Below, one piece after another: positions 1-17,173 of a stretch of DNA of 64,000 nucleotides. How positions within the stretch are numbered: position 1 is the stretch's first letter; each line of letters opens with the position of its first letter. This DNA comes from SELP01 sp035969385 (GTDB lineage: Bacteria > Pseudomonadota > Alphaproteobacteria > Rhodobacterales > Rhodobacteraceae). Under the pieces are notes generated by a model that ran no database searches, was not told the DNA's origin, and was given only the letters and a program-made list of their open reading frames with translations. The stretch covers positions 124,001 through 188,000 of the forward strand of contig NZ_JAYKKJ010000001.1 of the NCBI RefSeq assembly GCF_035969385.1. The letters are read 5' to 3'. A program made the position numbers and the translations under genes.

Positions 1-255
1 GTCGGGGCCGATCCCTTCAGCGAAATCCCCGAATGGATCGTGATCGTGATCAGCCTGCTGCTCTATTTCTCGATTTTTCTAAGCTGGTCAGTCCTGCGAC
101 ATCCGCTGGTCACGCTGCCACTGTGGCGGCACTATGCTGAAACACTGATCATTACCGGGGCCGATGACCTTGCCCAGGTGCGGCAACGGGACCGCGACGA
201 ATTTTCCGAGGCCGAAGGCTTTGCCGAAGCGCTGGATGTGGGGGCCGCGATATGA
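1..255 (+). CDS. DUF898 (YjgN-like) membrane protein, C-terminal end
   Basis: The reading frame is open from the first base of the window, so this is the 3' end of a gene that begins upstream; 84 codons are visible. It contains one hydrophobic membrane segment (about 20 residues from the visible residue 13) followed by a short soluble tail ending in EGFAEALDVGAAI. The tail and the position directly before an M48 peptidase resemble DUF898/YjgN-family inner-membrane proteins of alphaproteobacteria. Its stop codon overlaps the ATG of the next gene (ATGA), so the two are probably translated together. The family assignment is from memory of the tail pattern and is moderately sure; the function of the family is unknown. 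Confidence 0.6.
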   Translation, partial: VGADPFSEIPEWIVIVISLLLYFSIFLSWSVLRHPLVTLPLWRHYAETLIITGADDLAQVRQRDRDEFSEAEGFAEALDVGAAI

Positions 256-1379
256 GCCTGTATCCACCCCGAGCCCTTTCCGCGCCCATCGCTTTTCTGG
301 ATGGCCAAAGCGCCGCGATCCGGCGAGGCCGGGCCGAGGTGCGGACGCTTGAAAAGCAACTGGTGATCCTGCCTGACGACGGGGAAACGATTATCTGGCG
401 GCTGGACGACATCCGGCTGGTTCCGGACCTGGCGGGGACGGACCAGTTGGCACTGCGGCTGACCGGAACCGGAACGGCGCGCCTGTTGGTCGCCAATGCC
501 ACCGATATCAACCTTGTCCGGGCCAGTGCACGGCGCCTGACCGACAAGGAACCAATCCCGAACAAGGGGCGTATCCTGCGCTGGGCCACGGCGGCGATTG
601 GCTCTGTCGCGCTGATCATCTTTGTCCTTGTTCCGGTGATGGCCGACCAACTGGCGCGGTTTCTTCCGCCTGCGGGTGAAAAGGCGCTGGGGGATGCGAC
701 GTTGTTGCAGATCCGGCGGGCGCTGGACGAAACCGGCTTTAGCGAACTGCCGTTCTGCGAAGACCGCAAAGGGACATTCGCCCTGCAACAGATCGAACGA
801 CGACTTTCGGCGCAGGCGGATCTGCCGGTCGACCTGACGGTGCATGTCCTGGATCACCCGATGGTCAACGCCTTTGCTCTGCCGGGCGGGCATATCGTGT
901 TTTTCCGGGGCCTCATCGAAGAAGCGGAAACGCCCGAAGAGGTCGCCGCCGTCTTTGCCCACGAAATGGGGCATGTCGAGGCGCGCGACCCCACGCGCAT
1001 CGCCCTGCGGTCGGCCGGGTCGATCGGGGTGCTGGGGCTGCTGTTCGGGGATTTCGCAGGCGGGGCGCTTGTCCTGTTCATGACAGAACGCCTGATTCAG
1101 GCCGACTATACCCGCGAGGCCGAGGCCGCCGCCGATACCTATGCCCATGACCTGCTGCTTGCTGCAGACCTGCCGCCAAATGGGATCGCTTCCTTCTTTG
1201 AACGGCTTCAGGCCAGCTATGGGGACGAACCGGAAATCCTGCAGCATTTTCTGTCGCACCCCGAAATGGGCGACCGGATCGCCGCCGCCCGCGCGGCGAC
1301 ACCGGCGGGCTATGAGGGGCGCCCACTTCTGACCGAAACAGAGTGGCAGGCGCTGCGGCGGATTTGCGACCGGTCCTAG
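252..1379 (+). CDS. M48 family zinc metalloprotease, membrane anchored
   Basis: A 375-residue protein with the zinc-protease signature HEMGH at residues 237-241 and a downstream EAAAD segment near residue 290 that supplies the third zinc ligand, as in HtpX/Oma1-type M48 peptidases. A single hydrophobic segment around residues 113-131 should anchor it in the inner membrane, with the catalytic domain after it. The N-terminal 100 residues form a separate soluble domain found in M48 proteins that follow DUF898 genes. It is coupled to the preceding gene by a 4-base overlap. A role in membrane-protein quality control is inferred from the family; the substrate is unknown. Confidence 0.85.
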   Translation: MSLYPPRALSAPIAFLDGQSAAIRRGRAEVRTLEKQLVILPDDGETIIWRLDDIRLVPDLAGTDQLALRLTGTGTARLLVANATDINLVRASARRLTDKEPIPNKGRILRWATAAIGSVALIIFVLVPVMADQLARFLPPAGEKALGDATLLQIRRALDETGFSELPFCEDRKGTFALQQIERRLSAQADLPVDLTVHVLDHPMVNAFALPGGHIVFFRGLIEEAETPEEVAAVFAHEMGHVEARDPTRIALRSAGSIGVLGLLFGDFAGGALVLFMTERLIQADYTREAEAAADTYAHDLLLAADLPPNGIASFFERLQASYGDEPEILQHFLSHPEMGDRIAAARAATPAGYEGRPLLTETEWQALRRICDRS

Positions 1380-1461
1380 GGTCCAGCAACCCCGGGCCAA
1401 CGATTGCCAGCCGGGACGGGCTGGGCTAACCATTGTGGAATCTGTTTTGAAAGGGCCCGAT

Positions 1462-2103
1462 ATGATCCGCCGCATTGCCGTTCTTGCCGTTCTGACATTC
1501 CTGGCCGCCTGCGGGGGCATTCGGGATGACCTGACCACGGCGCCTGACCCGATCGGCAATTTCCTTCTGGGTCATAACATTGCCGTTGCGGTCGATCCGC
1601 AAAAGGGCCCGTTCTCGCGCGATGCGACGAACGACGAATGGGAAGCGGCGGTTGAACAGGCCGTTGCGGACCGGTTGGGGCGCTATGACGGTGACGCTTA
1701 TTACCACGTTGCCATCGGCATTCAGGGCTATGTTCTGGCCTTGCCCGGCATCCCGGCGGTCTACGCCCCGAAATCCGTCCTGATCTTCGAAGTGACCTTC
1801 TTCGAAGACGCGACCCAGCAAAAGCTTAACGAAGAGCCGATCCAACTGACCGTGTTCGAACCCTGCTGTTCGATTCCCTTCCTTGGGTCCGGCCTGTCCA
1901 AGTCCCGCGAGGAACAGCTTGAAGGGCTTGCCTTCAACGCCGCGCGGGCCATCGAACGGACCATGCGCGAAAACGCCGACTGGTTCGGCGGGACGCCCGA
2001 GGTGCTGGAAGAGGACGCTACCATCCTGTCCGGCAACCGCATGGCCGAAATTCAGGCCGAGGCCGAAGCGAGTGCCGCCACCGAAGGCGCAGCGACGCAG
2101 TAA
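1462..2103 (+). CDS. Putative lipoprotein of unknown function
   Basis: A 213-residue protein beginning with a typical lipoprotein signal: two arginines, a hydrophobic stretch and the lipobox LAAC, so Cys would be lipidated about 16 residues in. I chose the ATG at 1462 because it gives a normal lipoprotein signal and has a GAAAGGG ribosome site before it; a GTG at 1435 would add nine unlikely residues. The mature part is soluble, acidic at the C-terminus, and contains a Cys-Cys pair. I do not recognise a family. It follows the M48 gene by 82 bases on the same strand and may be part of the same envelope-stress neighbourhood. Confidence 0.7.
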   Translation: MIRRIAVLAVLTFLAACGGIRDDLTTAPDPIGNFLLGHNIAVAVDPQKGPFSRDATNDEWEAAVEQAVADRLGRYDGDAYYHVAIGIQGYVLALPGIPAVYAPKSVLIFEVTFFEDATQQKLNEEPIQLTVFEPCCSIPFLGSGLSKSREEQLEGLAFNAARAIERTMRENADWFGGTPEVLEEDATILSGNRMAEIQAEAEASAATEGAATQ

Positions 2104-2245
2104 GTCTGCCGCCCTCACGGCGGTTCGAAAACTTCGGGGCAAGGGTGCTTGATTTCTTTGCGGTTCGTCGATACATCGCCCGCGATGTCGAAACGGGCCG
2201 CAGGGAATGCAATGCCGGGCCCCCGAACTTGCGAGGCCGAGCCAG

Positions 2246-3421
<1,176 letters not shown>

Positions 3422-3440
3422 TCCTTCGGGATATCGCGAT

Positions 3441-3467
3441 AGGGGCCGCCTTCGGGCGGCCCTTTTT
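3441..3467 (+). terminator. Intrinsic terminator after first tuf
   Basis: Stem GGGCCGCC / GGCGGCCC closed by a stable TTCG loop and followed by TTTTT, 20 bases after the tuf stop codon. It is a textbook rho-independent terminator. Confidence 0.9.
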
Positions 3468-3501
3468 CTTTGGCGCAGGGCCTTTTCACGTCTGGACCCC
3501 C

Positions 3502-3530
3502 TTGATCTTGGTCGTGGGTGCCAGTAATTG
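3502..3530 (+). promoter_or_regulatory. Possible promoter for tRNA-Trp
   Basis: TTGATC, a 17-base spacer and TAATTG precede the tRNA by 13 bases, placing a start a few bases before the mature 5' end. A new promoter is expected here because tuf ends in a terminator. The -10 match is moderate. Confidence 0.4.
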
Positions 3531-3543
3531 CCTCCTTGGTCCT

Positions 3544-3619
3544 AGGGGTATAGCTCAGCTGGTAGAGCGACGGTCTCCAAAACCGTAGGTCGCGGGTTCG
3601 AACCCTGCTGCCCCTGCCA
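3544..3619 (+). tRNA. trnW: tRNA-Trp (anticodon CCA)
   Basis: A full cloverleaf can be drawn: acceptor AGGGGTA / TGCCCCT, D-arm AGCTCAGCTGGTAGAGC, anticodon loop TCCAAAA with anticodon CCA, T-loop TTCGAAC, and an encoded 3' CCA (3617-3619). The tuf / tRNA-Trp / secE / nusG order is typical of proteobacteria. Here a protein gene separates the tRNA from secE. Confidence 0.97.
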
Positions 3620-3645
3620 CCACCTTTTCGGGCGCCACCGGGCGC

Positions 3646-4557
3646 ATGTCCTGCCGAGAGGTTTCCTTGACCAACTTTCCCACCCTTGCCCTGCACGTCG
3701 GTCCGCATAAGACGGCTACGACCCATTTGCAGCGCGCGATGGAACGGAACAAGGAACGGCTGATCGCCCACGGGGTGCGGTTCTACGGCCCCGACTACTT
3801 GCGGGACAGGGGGCGGAACGTTTCGGGCCTGTTCGGTCTGGCCGGGGGGAGGGCATCGCATCGGGCCCCGCACGACCAGTTGCGGTTTCTGGCCAAGGAC
3901 GGGCATCGTGTCATCCTGAGCGAAGAAAACTTCTTTGGGCGGTTGCGTGAAGATGACGGATCGCTGCCGCAACCGCTCTATCCCGATGGTCCGGCCAAGG
4001 TCGCAGACCTGGTCTCGGTCCTGCCCGGTGTCGAGGTCGAGTTGTTCATCAGCCTGCGCCATCCGCTGCGGATGATCGCCTCAATGTATAGCCAGCTGAT
4101 TTACAGCCGCATCTACATGACACCCGAGGACTTCTGCGCGGCCCATGATCCCGCCATCCTTGACTGGCTGCGGATACTGACAGACCTGACTCAAATCGAC
4201 GGGCTAGCGGCGATCAATGTCTGGCGCTACGAGGACTACAACCGCATTCAGAACCGCCTGATTCCGGCCCTCCTCGGCGAGGCCGCGGCCGACGGGTTCG
4301 AGCCCGAGCCGGGCCGCCCGAATGTCGGCCTGTCGCAAGAGGGGATGGAGTGGGTCTTTGCCCAGCTGGCCGCCGATCCGAACGCCGATCCGATCGACAC
4401 GGCGCGCGCCCGGTTCCCGGTGGCGGGCGGTCGGGAACGGATGCAGCTTTATTCCGATGACATCCGCGCGGCAGAGGACCGCCGCTATACCGCGCAGATC
4501 GCCGCGATCCGGGACTTGCCCAAGGTCCGGTTCATCGACCCCACCGCGCAGGCTTGA
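3646..4557 (+). CDS. Sulfotransferase-like protein
   Basis: About 300 residues. Near the N-terminus GPHKTATTHLQ matches the 5'-phosphosulfate-binding loop of PAPS-dependent sulfotransferases (P-K-[TS]-G-T-T-x-L type), and further in ISLRHPLRMIASMYSQ matches the 3'-phosphate-binding RxPxxRxxS element. The rest is divergent, so acceptor and product cannot be named. Two starts compete: ATG 3646, and TTG 3667 which is better placed behind a GAGAGG ribosome site (3656-3661). It sits between tRNA-Trp and secE, where no gene is usually found, and ends just before secE. It looks like an insertion into the conserved block; cell-surface or exopolysaccharide sulfation is a guess. Confidence 0.72.
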   Translation: MSCREVSLTNFPTLALHVGPHKTATTHLQRAMERNKERLIAHGVRFYGPDYLRDRGRNVSGLFGLAGGRASHRAPHDQLRFLAKDGHRVILSEENFFGRLREDDGSLPQPLYPDGPAKVADLVSVLPGVEVELFISLRHPLRMIASMYSQLIYSRIYMTPEDFCAAHDPAILDWLRILTDLTQIDGLAAINVWRYEDYNRIQNRLIPALLGEAAADGFEPEPGRPNVGLSQEGMEWVFAQLAADPNADPIDTARARFPVAGGRERMQLYSDDIRAAEDRRYTAQIAAIRDLPKVRFIDPTAQA

Positions 4558-4613
4558 AAACCGCGCCGCAACTGCGTATGTCGGCGGGCGTTCAAACAAG
4601 GAAGCAACAGCCC

Positions 4614-4850
4614 ATGGCACAAGGTGGCACCGCCCAACCGCAGGAAAAGCGCAAGCGCACCTCTCCGGTTCAGTTCATCCAACAGACCCGCGCGGAAATC
4701 GCCAAGGTTGTCTGGCCGACCCGCCGCGAGGTTCTGCTGACCACCCTGATGGTCTTCATCATGGCCGTGCTTCTGGCCTCCTTCTTCGCGCTGGTGGATA
4801 TTCTGATCCGCACCGGGCTGGATGGGGTTCTGACCTACTTCGGGAGCTGA
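4614..4850 (+). CDS. secE: Preprotein translocase subunit SecE
   Basis: A 78-residue SecE of the short single-membrane-segment type. The conserved cytoplasmic amphipathic part FIQQTRAEIAKVVWPTR is followed by one hydrophobic helix (about residues 42-68). It clamps SecY in the SecYEG channel. ATG 4614, with AAGGAAG ahead of it, was chosen; an in-frame ATG at 4554 would add 20 residues not seen in the family and overlap the sulfotransferase gene. It is next to nusG as in most bacteria. Confidence 0.95.
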   Translation: MAQGGTAQPQEKRKRTSPVQFIQQTRAEIAKVVWPTRREVLLTTLMVFIMAVLLASFFALVDILIRTGLDGVLTYFGS

Positions 4851-4875
4851 CGCCCAGGAAAGTGGGCTGACCCCC

Positions 4876-4904
4876 TTGAATTCATTGGCTTTGAGGGGTA
4901 TCAG
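4876..4904 (+). promoter_or_regulatory. Likely promoter for nusG and rplKA
   Basis: TTGAAT, 17-base spacer, TATCAG in the 189-base gap between secE and nusG. The start would fall near 4911, leaving a leader of about 130 bases that contains two hairpins. Confidence 0.55.
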
Positions 4905-4922
4905 CCACCGACTTCCGGATAG

Positions 4923-4988
4923 GGCGTGCGGCGAATCGTGTTGCACGCCGATTTTTGTTTTCGGGAATAATCAGGCCAACTGCCTGAT
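4923..4988 (+). promoter_or_regulatory. nusG leader: attenuator-like hairpin plus second stem-loop
   Basis: GGCGTGC (4923-4929) pairs with GCACGCC (4943-4949) and is followed by GATTTTTGTTTT, which looks like an intrinsic terminator. Downstream, ATCAGGC and GCCTGAT form a second perfect 7-bp stem at about 4970-4988. Both lie inside the presumed nusG leader, so they could be an attenuation device or the terminator of the secE transcript. Confidence 0.5.
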
Positions 4989-5039
4989 ACGAATGGAAAT
5001 TTTTGCCTTCGGGCATTTGACGGCGAGGTGTCGAGGAAC

Positions 5040-5573
5040 ATGGCGAAACGGTGGTATTCGGTAAGCGTGCTCTCGAACTTCGAGAAGAAGATCGCCGAAC
5101 AGATCCGCGCCAAGGTGGCTGAATCGGGGCTGGAAGACCAGATCGACGAGGTTCTGGTGCCGACCGAGGAAGTGATCGAGGTTCGCCGCGGCAAGAAGGT
5201 GACGACCGAACGCCGGTTCATGCCGGGCTACGTTCTGGTCCACATGGAAATGTCGGACGAGGGCTATCACCTCGTCAACGGAATCAACCGGGTGACCGGG
5301 TTCCTTGGTCCGCAGGGCCGCCCGATGCCGATGCGCGACGCAGAGGTGCAGGCGATTCTTGGCCGGGTCGAAGAGGGCCAGGAAGCACCGCGGACCCTCA
5401 TCCACTTCGAAGTGGGCGAGAAGGTGAAGGTCAACGACGGCCCGTTCGAGGATTTCGACGGGATGGTCGAGGAAGTGGACGAAGACAACCAGCGCCTGAA
5501 GGTGACGGTGTCGATCTTTGGCCGGGCCACCCCGGTCGAACTGGAATTCACTCAGGTCTCCAAGCAGGCCTGA
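5040..5573 (+). CDS. nusG: Transcription termination/antitermination protein NusG
   Basis: A 177-residue NusG: the N-terminal RNA-polymerase-binding NGN domain (RWYSVSVLSNFEKKIAEQI and later RFMPGYVLVHM) and the C-terminal KOW domain (VGEKVKVNDGPFEDFDG). It links RNA polymerase to Rho or to ribosomal protein S10 and suppresses pausing. ATG 5040, just behind GAGG, gives the usual MAKRWYSV start; an upstream in-frame start at 5028 is less likely. It leads the rplK-rplA genes and probably shares their transcript. Confidence 0.97.
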   Translation: MAKRWYSVSVLSNFEKKIAEQIRAKVAESGLEDQIDEVLVPTEEVIEVRRGKKVTTERRFMPGYVLVHMEMSDEGYHLVNGINRVTGFLGPQGRPMPMRDAEVQAILGRVEEGQEAPRTLIHFEVGEKVKVNDGPFEDFDGMVEEVDEDNQRLKVTVSIFGRATPVELEFTQVSKQA

Positions 5574-5677
5574 TGAACCTTGTGGGAGGCGAGGCGGTCG
5601 CGACCGCCGGACCGGACCACGCAACGTAAGGCCCTGACCGGCGCGCCGGATCGGGGGTTGAAAGAAGGAGAGGCCAA

Positions 5678-6103
5678 ATGGCCAAGAAAGTCGTAGGGCA
5701 GCTGAAGCTCCAGGTGAAAGCCGGGCAAGCCAACCCCTCCCCGCCGGTCGGCCCCGCACTGGGTCAGCGCGGCATCAACATCATGGAATTCTGCAAGGCG
5801 TTCAACGCCAAGACGCAGGAGATGGAGCCGGGTGCCCCGTGCCCGACCGTGATCACCTACTATCAGGACAAGTCGTTCTCGATGGAGATCAAGACTCCGC
5901 CGGCGTCCTACTACCTGAAGAAGGCGGCCAAGCTGAAGTCCGGCGCCAACAAGCCGGGCAAGGAAACCGTGGGCACCGTGACCGTGGCCCAGGTTCGCGA
6001 AATCGCCGAAGCCAAGATGAAAGACCTCAACGCAAACTCCGTCGAGGCCGCAATGCAGATCATCCTGGGCTCCGCCCGGTCGATGGGCGTGGAGGTGAAG
6101 TAA
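5678..6103 (+). CDS. rplK: 50S ribosomal protein L11
   Basis: A 141-residue L11, a component of the GTPase-associated centre that binds 23S rRNA near the thiostrepton site. The N-terminal Pro-rich segment (NPSPPVGPALGQRGINIMEF) and the C-terminal rRNA-binding domain are intact, and the length is normal. A strong AAGAAGGAGAGG ribosome site precedes it. The stop overlaps the rplA start by one base (TAATG). Confidence 0.98.
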   Translation: MAKKVVGQLKLQVKAGQANPSPPVGPALGQRGINIMEFCKAFNAKTQEMEPGAPCPTVITYYQDKSFSMEIKTPPASYYLKKAAKLKSGANKPGKETVGTVTVAQVREIAEAKMKDLNANSVEAAMQIILGSARSMGVEVK

Positions 6104-6801
6104 TGGCCAAGCTTGGTAAGCGCACCCGTGCAGCCCGTGAAGCATTCGCCGGCAAGGAAGACCTGTCGGTCGCCGACGCGATTGAACTGGTCAAGGCAAA
6201 CGCCAGCGCCAAGTTCGACGAAACCGTCGAAATCGCTCTGAACCTCGGTGTTGACCCGCGTCACGCCGACCAGATGGTTCGTGGTTCTGTCAACCTGCCG
6301 AACGGCACGGGCAAGACCGTCCGCGTCGCCGTGTTCGCCCGTGGCGACAAGGCCGACGAAGCCAAGGCGGCCGGTGCCGACATCGTTGGCGCCGAAGACC
6401 TGATGGAAACCGTGCAGTCTGGCAAGATCGACTTTGACCGCTGCATCGCCACCCCGGACATGATGCCGATCGTCGGCCGTCTGGGTAAGGTTCTTGGCCC
6501 GCGCAACCTGATGCCGAACCCCAAGGTCGGCACCGTGACCATGGACGTCAAGGAAGCTGTCGAAGCTGCCAAGGGCGGTCAGGTCCAGTTCAAGGTTGAA
6601 AAGGCCGGTGTGGTCCATGCTGGGATCGGCAAGGCCTCGTTCGACGCCAAGAAGCTGGAAGAAAACCTGCTGGCTTTCGTCGACGCCGTGCAAAAAGCCA
6701 AACCGTCGGGTGCCAAGGGCACCTACATGAAGAAGGTCGCGATCAGCTCCACCATGGGGCCGGGCGTGTCCGTCGACGTGTCCTCGGCGACTGGTAATTA
6801 A
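6103..6801 (+). CDS. rplA: 50S ribosomal protein L1
   Basis: A 232-residue L1, the protein of the mobile L1 stalk that helps eject deacylated tRNA; in many bacteria it also represses its own rplKA mRNA. The signature KVLGPRNLMPNPKVGTVT is present. The start at 6103 is fixed by the TAATG overlap with rplK and by the normal MAKLGKR N-terminus; longer in-frame extensions upstream are rplK sequence read out of frame. Confidence 0.98.
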   Translation: MAKLGKRTRAAREAFAGKEDLSVADAIELVKANASAKFDETVEIALNLGVDPRHADQMVRGSVNLPNGTGKTVRVAVFARGDKADEAKAAGADIVGAEDLMETVQSGKIDFDRCIATPDMMPIVGRLGKVLGPRNLMPNPKVGTVTMDVKEAVEAAKGGQVQFKVEKAGVVHAGIGKASFDAKKLEENLLAFVDAVQKAKPSGAKGTYMKKVAISSTMGPGVSVDVSSATGN

Positions 6802-7057
6802 GAGATTTGTTGCCCCGCAAGGGGTGACGAATGGCGGGGCCGCCAAACCGGCCCCGTCCTGTCCGAGACGGAGGGTTGGGAGAGATCCCAATAATTCCTT
6901 CCCGAGATGGGGAACGAGACAAGATTTCCGTTTGGGCGCATCCGCGTTCCTTCGGGCGATCACGGCCTCGGGACCCTGAAATTGGACCCGAATGCCCCCA
7001 GAAGACCGGGGGTTAAATTGAGCCGGAGGGGAAACCCTCCAAACTTGGAGTGAAACT
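6802..7057 (+). promoter_or_regulatory. rplJ leader, probable L10 (L12-L10) autoregulatory RNA
   Basis: A 256-base gap without a convincing ORF between rplA and rplJ. It holds several short GC-rich inverted segments, among them GGGGCCG / CGGCCCC near 6835-6857 and GGAGGG / CCCTCC near 7024-7040. This is where other bacteria place the rplJL leader bound by the L10-L12 complex, so a regulatory RNA is expected. I could not verify the kink-turn by hand. Confidence 0.35.
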
Positions 7058-7570
7058 GTGGATAGAGCACAAAAAGAGAAGCTGGTCGACGAACTCGGCC
7101 AGATCTTTGAAAGCTCTGGCGTCGTGGTGGTTGCCCACTACGAAGGCATGACAGTTGCCGAAATGCAGGACCTGCGCGCGCAAATGCGTGAAGCGGGTGG
7201 GTCCGTGCGCGTTGCCAAGAACAAGCTCGCCAAGATCGCCCTTGAGGGAAAGCCCTGCGCAAGCATCGCTGACTATCTCACGGGCATGACCGTGCTGTCC
7301 TATTCTGAAGATCCCGTGGCTGCGGCCAAGGTTGTTCAGAAATACGCCAAGGGGAACGACAAGCTCGTGATCCTCGGCGGTGCAATGGGCGACACGGCGC
7401 TTGACGCCGCTGGTGTCAAAGCGGTCTCCGAAATGCCGTCGCGCGAGGAGCTTATTGCCTCCATCGTCGGCTGCATCGGTGCACCCGCCGCGAACATCGC
7501 CGGTGCCATTGGCGCGCCTGCTTCGAACATCGCGAGCATTCTTTCGACCATCGAAGAGAAAGCTGCATAA
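7058..7570 (+). CDS. rplJ: 50S ribosomal protein L10
   Basis: A 170-residue L10, which anchors the L7/L12 dimers to the ribosomal stalk base. The N-terminal rRNA-binding domain (EKLVDELGQIFESSGVVVVA, then VRVAKNKLAKIAL) and the C-terminal helix that carries L12 are present. It starts with GTG; no other start gives the family N-terminus, and TTGGAGTG upstream serves as ribosome site. It is followed by rplL after 72 bases. Confidence 0.97.
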   Translation: MDRAQKEKLVDELGQIFESSGVVVVAHYEGMTVAEMQDLRAQMREAGGSVRVAKNKLAKIALEGKPCASIADYLTGMTVLSYSEDPVAAAKVVQKYAKGNDKLVILGGAMGDTALDAAGVKAVSEMPSREELIASIVGCIGAPAANIAGAIGAPASNIASILSTIEEKAA

Positions 7571-7642
7571 GCAACCTGACTGCCCTCGTGGGGATCAATT
7601 CCCACACGTTGGAACACACATCAAACGAACGGAAAGCATAAA

Positions 7643-8017
7643 ATGGCTGATCTGAAGAAACTTGCTGAAGAGATCGTGGGCCTGACCCTTCTCGAAGCCC
7701 AGGAACTGAAAACCATCCTGAAAGACGAATACGGCATCGAGCCCGCTGCTGGCGGCGCTGTCATGATGGCTGGCCCGGCTGCTGACGCTGGCCCGGCTGC
7801 CGAAGAAAAGACCGAATTCGACGTCGTTCTGAAGGACGCTGGCGCCCAGAAGATCAACGTGATCAAGGAAGTCCGCGGCATCACCGGTCTTGGCCTGAAA
7901 GAAGCCAAGGACCTGGTCGAAGCTGGTGGCAAGGTCAAAGAAGGCGCTGCCAAAGCCGAAGCCGAAGAAATCAAGGCGAAGCTGGAAGCCGCTGGCGCCA
8001 CCGTCGAGCTGGCCTAA
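7643..8017 (+). CDS. rplL: 50S ribosomal protein L7/L12
   Basis: A 124-residue acidic stalk protein that recruits translation GTPases. An N-terminal dimerisation helix is followed by an Ala/Gly/Pro-rich hinge (about residues 38-55) and the globular C-terminal domain with KTEFDVVLK and IKEVRGITGLGLKEAKDLVE. Length and layout are normal. It follows rplJ and is separated from rpoB by 245 bases carrying hairpins. Confidence 0.98.
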   Translation: MADLKKLAEEIVGLTLLEAQELKTILKDEYGIEPAAGGAVMMAGPAADAGPAAEEKTEFDVVLKDAGAQKINVIKEVRGITGLGLKEAKDLVEAGGKVKEGAAKAEAEEIKAKLEAAGATVELA

Positions 8018-8055
8018 GCCAGACGACCGGGGCCGCTCTGGCCCTGCAAACACAG

Positions 8056-8125
8056 GCTGGGCCCGCGAAATCGCGGGTCCAGCCGAACCTGTCTTAGCAG
8101 GGGGCGACGCGAAGGCCCCCTTCTT
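8056..8125 (+). terminator. rplL-rpoB intergenic hairpins (probable attenuator)
   Basis: CTGGGCCCGCG and CGCGGGTCCAG form a long stem near 8056-8082, and GGGGGC (8100-8105) pairs with GCCCCC (8115-8120) followed by TTCTT. A partial terminator at this point lowers rpoBC expression relative to rplJL in E. coli; the same role is inferred here. Confidence 0.5.
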
Positions 8126-8262
8126 GGGTAGGTTCCAATGGTCGGGAGGTGTCCGGTGGGACGGACGCCAGGAATTGACCGGAAAGCCCGCTCTCAGATG
8201 GGTCTCGTGCCGTAGCCCAGCGGCGTGATCCCGCGACGAGATATGAAAAGGTGATGACGCAC

Positions 8263-12398
<4,136 letters not shown>

Positions 12399-12402
<4 letters not shown>

Positions 12403-12751
12403 AGGGGCTGTCTGTCACTGTCTTGACGGTGTTTGCAACCTTGCTTGGGTTGGCGGCGAATACGCACGTCAACCCGACCCCAGGGGTTGTCTACACCGTT
12501 GAAGACCGACAGATGCATTATGTGCAGACTGTTGCTCCTATCGGAGTGCGCAGCCTGCCGTTGGTCGCGCAATTTTTCCCTCCGGAACATGTTTCCCATT
12601 CGTGTGGCAACGGGTTCCAACTCATTGCGCAGCGCCCCCCGCTTCAAGCACTTGGCTACTATCAAACTGATACTCAAGAAGGCCGAATGAGTGCCGATGT
12701 TTACCGTCGCTCAGCTTTCTTCGAATGCATCCAGCCTGGAAAGGATACCTG

Positions 12752-12752
<1 letters not shown>
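12399..12752 (+). CDS. Small predicted secreted protein coupled between rpoB and rpoC
   Basis: A 117-residue ORF that exactly fills the space between rpoB and rpoC. It begins with GTG overlapping the rpoB stop (GTGA), behind a strong GGAGGAGG ribosome site, and its TGA overlaps the rpoC ATG (TGATG). The N-terminus (one Lys, then a hydrophobic run to about residue 20, LAANTH) looks like a signal peptide. The rest is soluble with two cysteines (SHSCGNGF, FECIQPG) that could form a disulfide. Its base composition, roughly 54% GC with many codons ending in A or T, differs from the flanking genes. I recognise no family. rpoB and rpoC are normally adjacent, so this is an insertion or a lineage-specific gene. 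Tight coupling at both ends argues that it is translated. Confidence 0.6.
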
Positions 12753-16999
<4,247 letters not shown>

Positions 17000-17025
17000 T
17001 CGCGACTGACCTAGGAACACCGAAT

Positions 17026-17053
17026 GGCCCCCACGGAAACGCGGGGGCCTTTT
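17026..17053 (+). terminator. Intrinsic terminator after rpoC
   Basis: GGCCCCC (17026-17032) and GGGGGCC (17043-17049) close a short loop and run into TTTTC, 26 bases after the rpoC stop. Confidence 0.9.
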
Positions 17054-17129
17054 CGTTTCCGTCACGGCCCTTTTCTGCAAACCTCACCGTAGCGGCCCGC
17101 GGGAAAGTTAGGATTATAGCTAACTAATA

Positions 17130-17173
17130 TTGACAGGGGTCGGTTTCCGGTCATACTTAGCTACATGGCTAAG
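17130..17173 (+). promoter_or_regulatory. arsR-like promoter with palindrome over the start codon
   Basis: TTGACA (17130-17135), 16 bases, CATACT (17152-17157). The predicted start is at or next to the ATG at 17165, so the mRNA would be leaderless; no ribosome site is visible. CTTAGC (17156-17161) and GCTAAG (17168-17173) form a perfect inverted repeat around the ATG, and a further TTAG/CTAA pair lies at about 17108-17123. The palindrome is a candidate operator for the ArsR protein encoded here. Confidence 0.55.

Noticed and set aside
132..1559. 475-codon minus-strand ORF opposite the M48 gene
   Set aside because: It mirrors the M48 coding frame. The product is Arg/Pro/Gln-rich without any motif, whereas the plus strand has HEMGH and a membrane segment.
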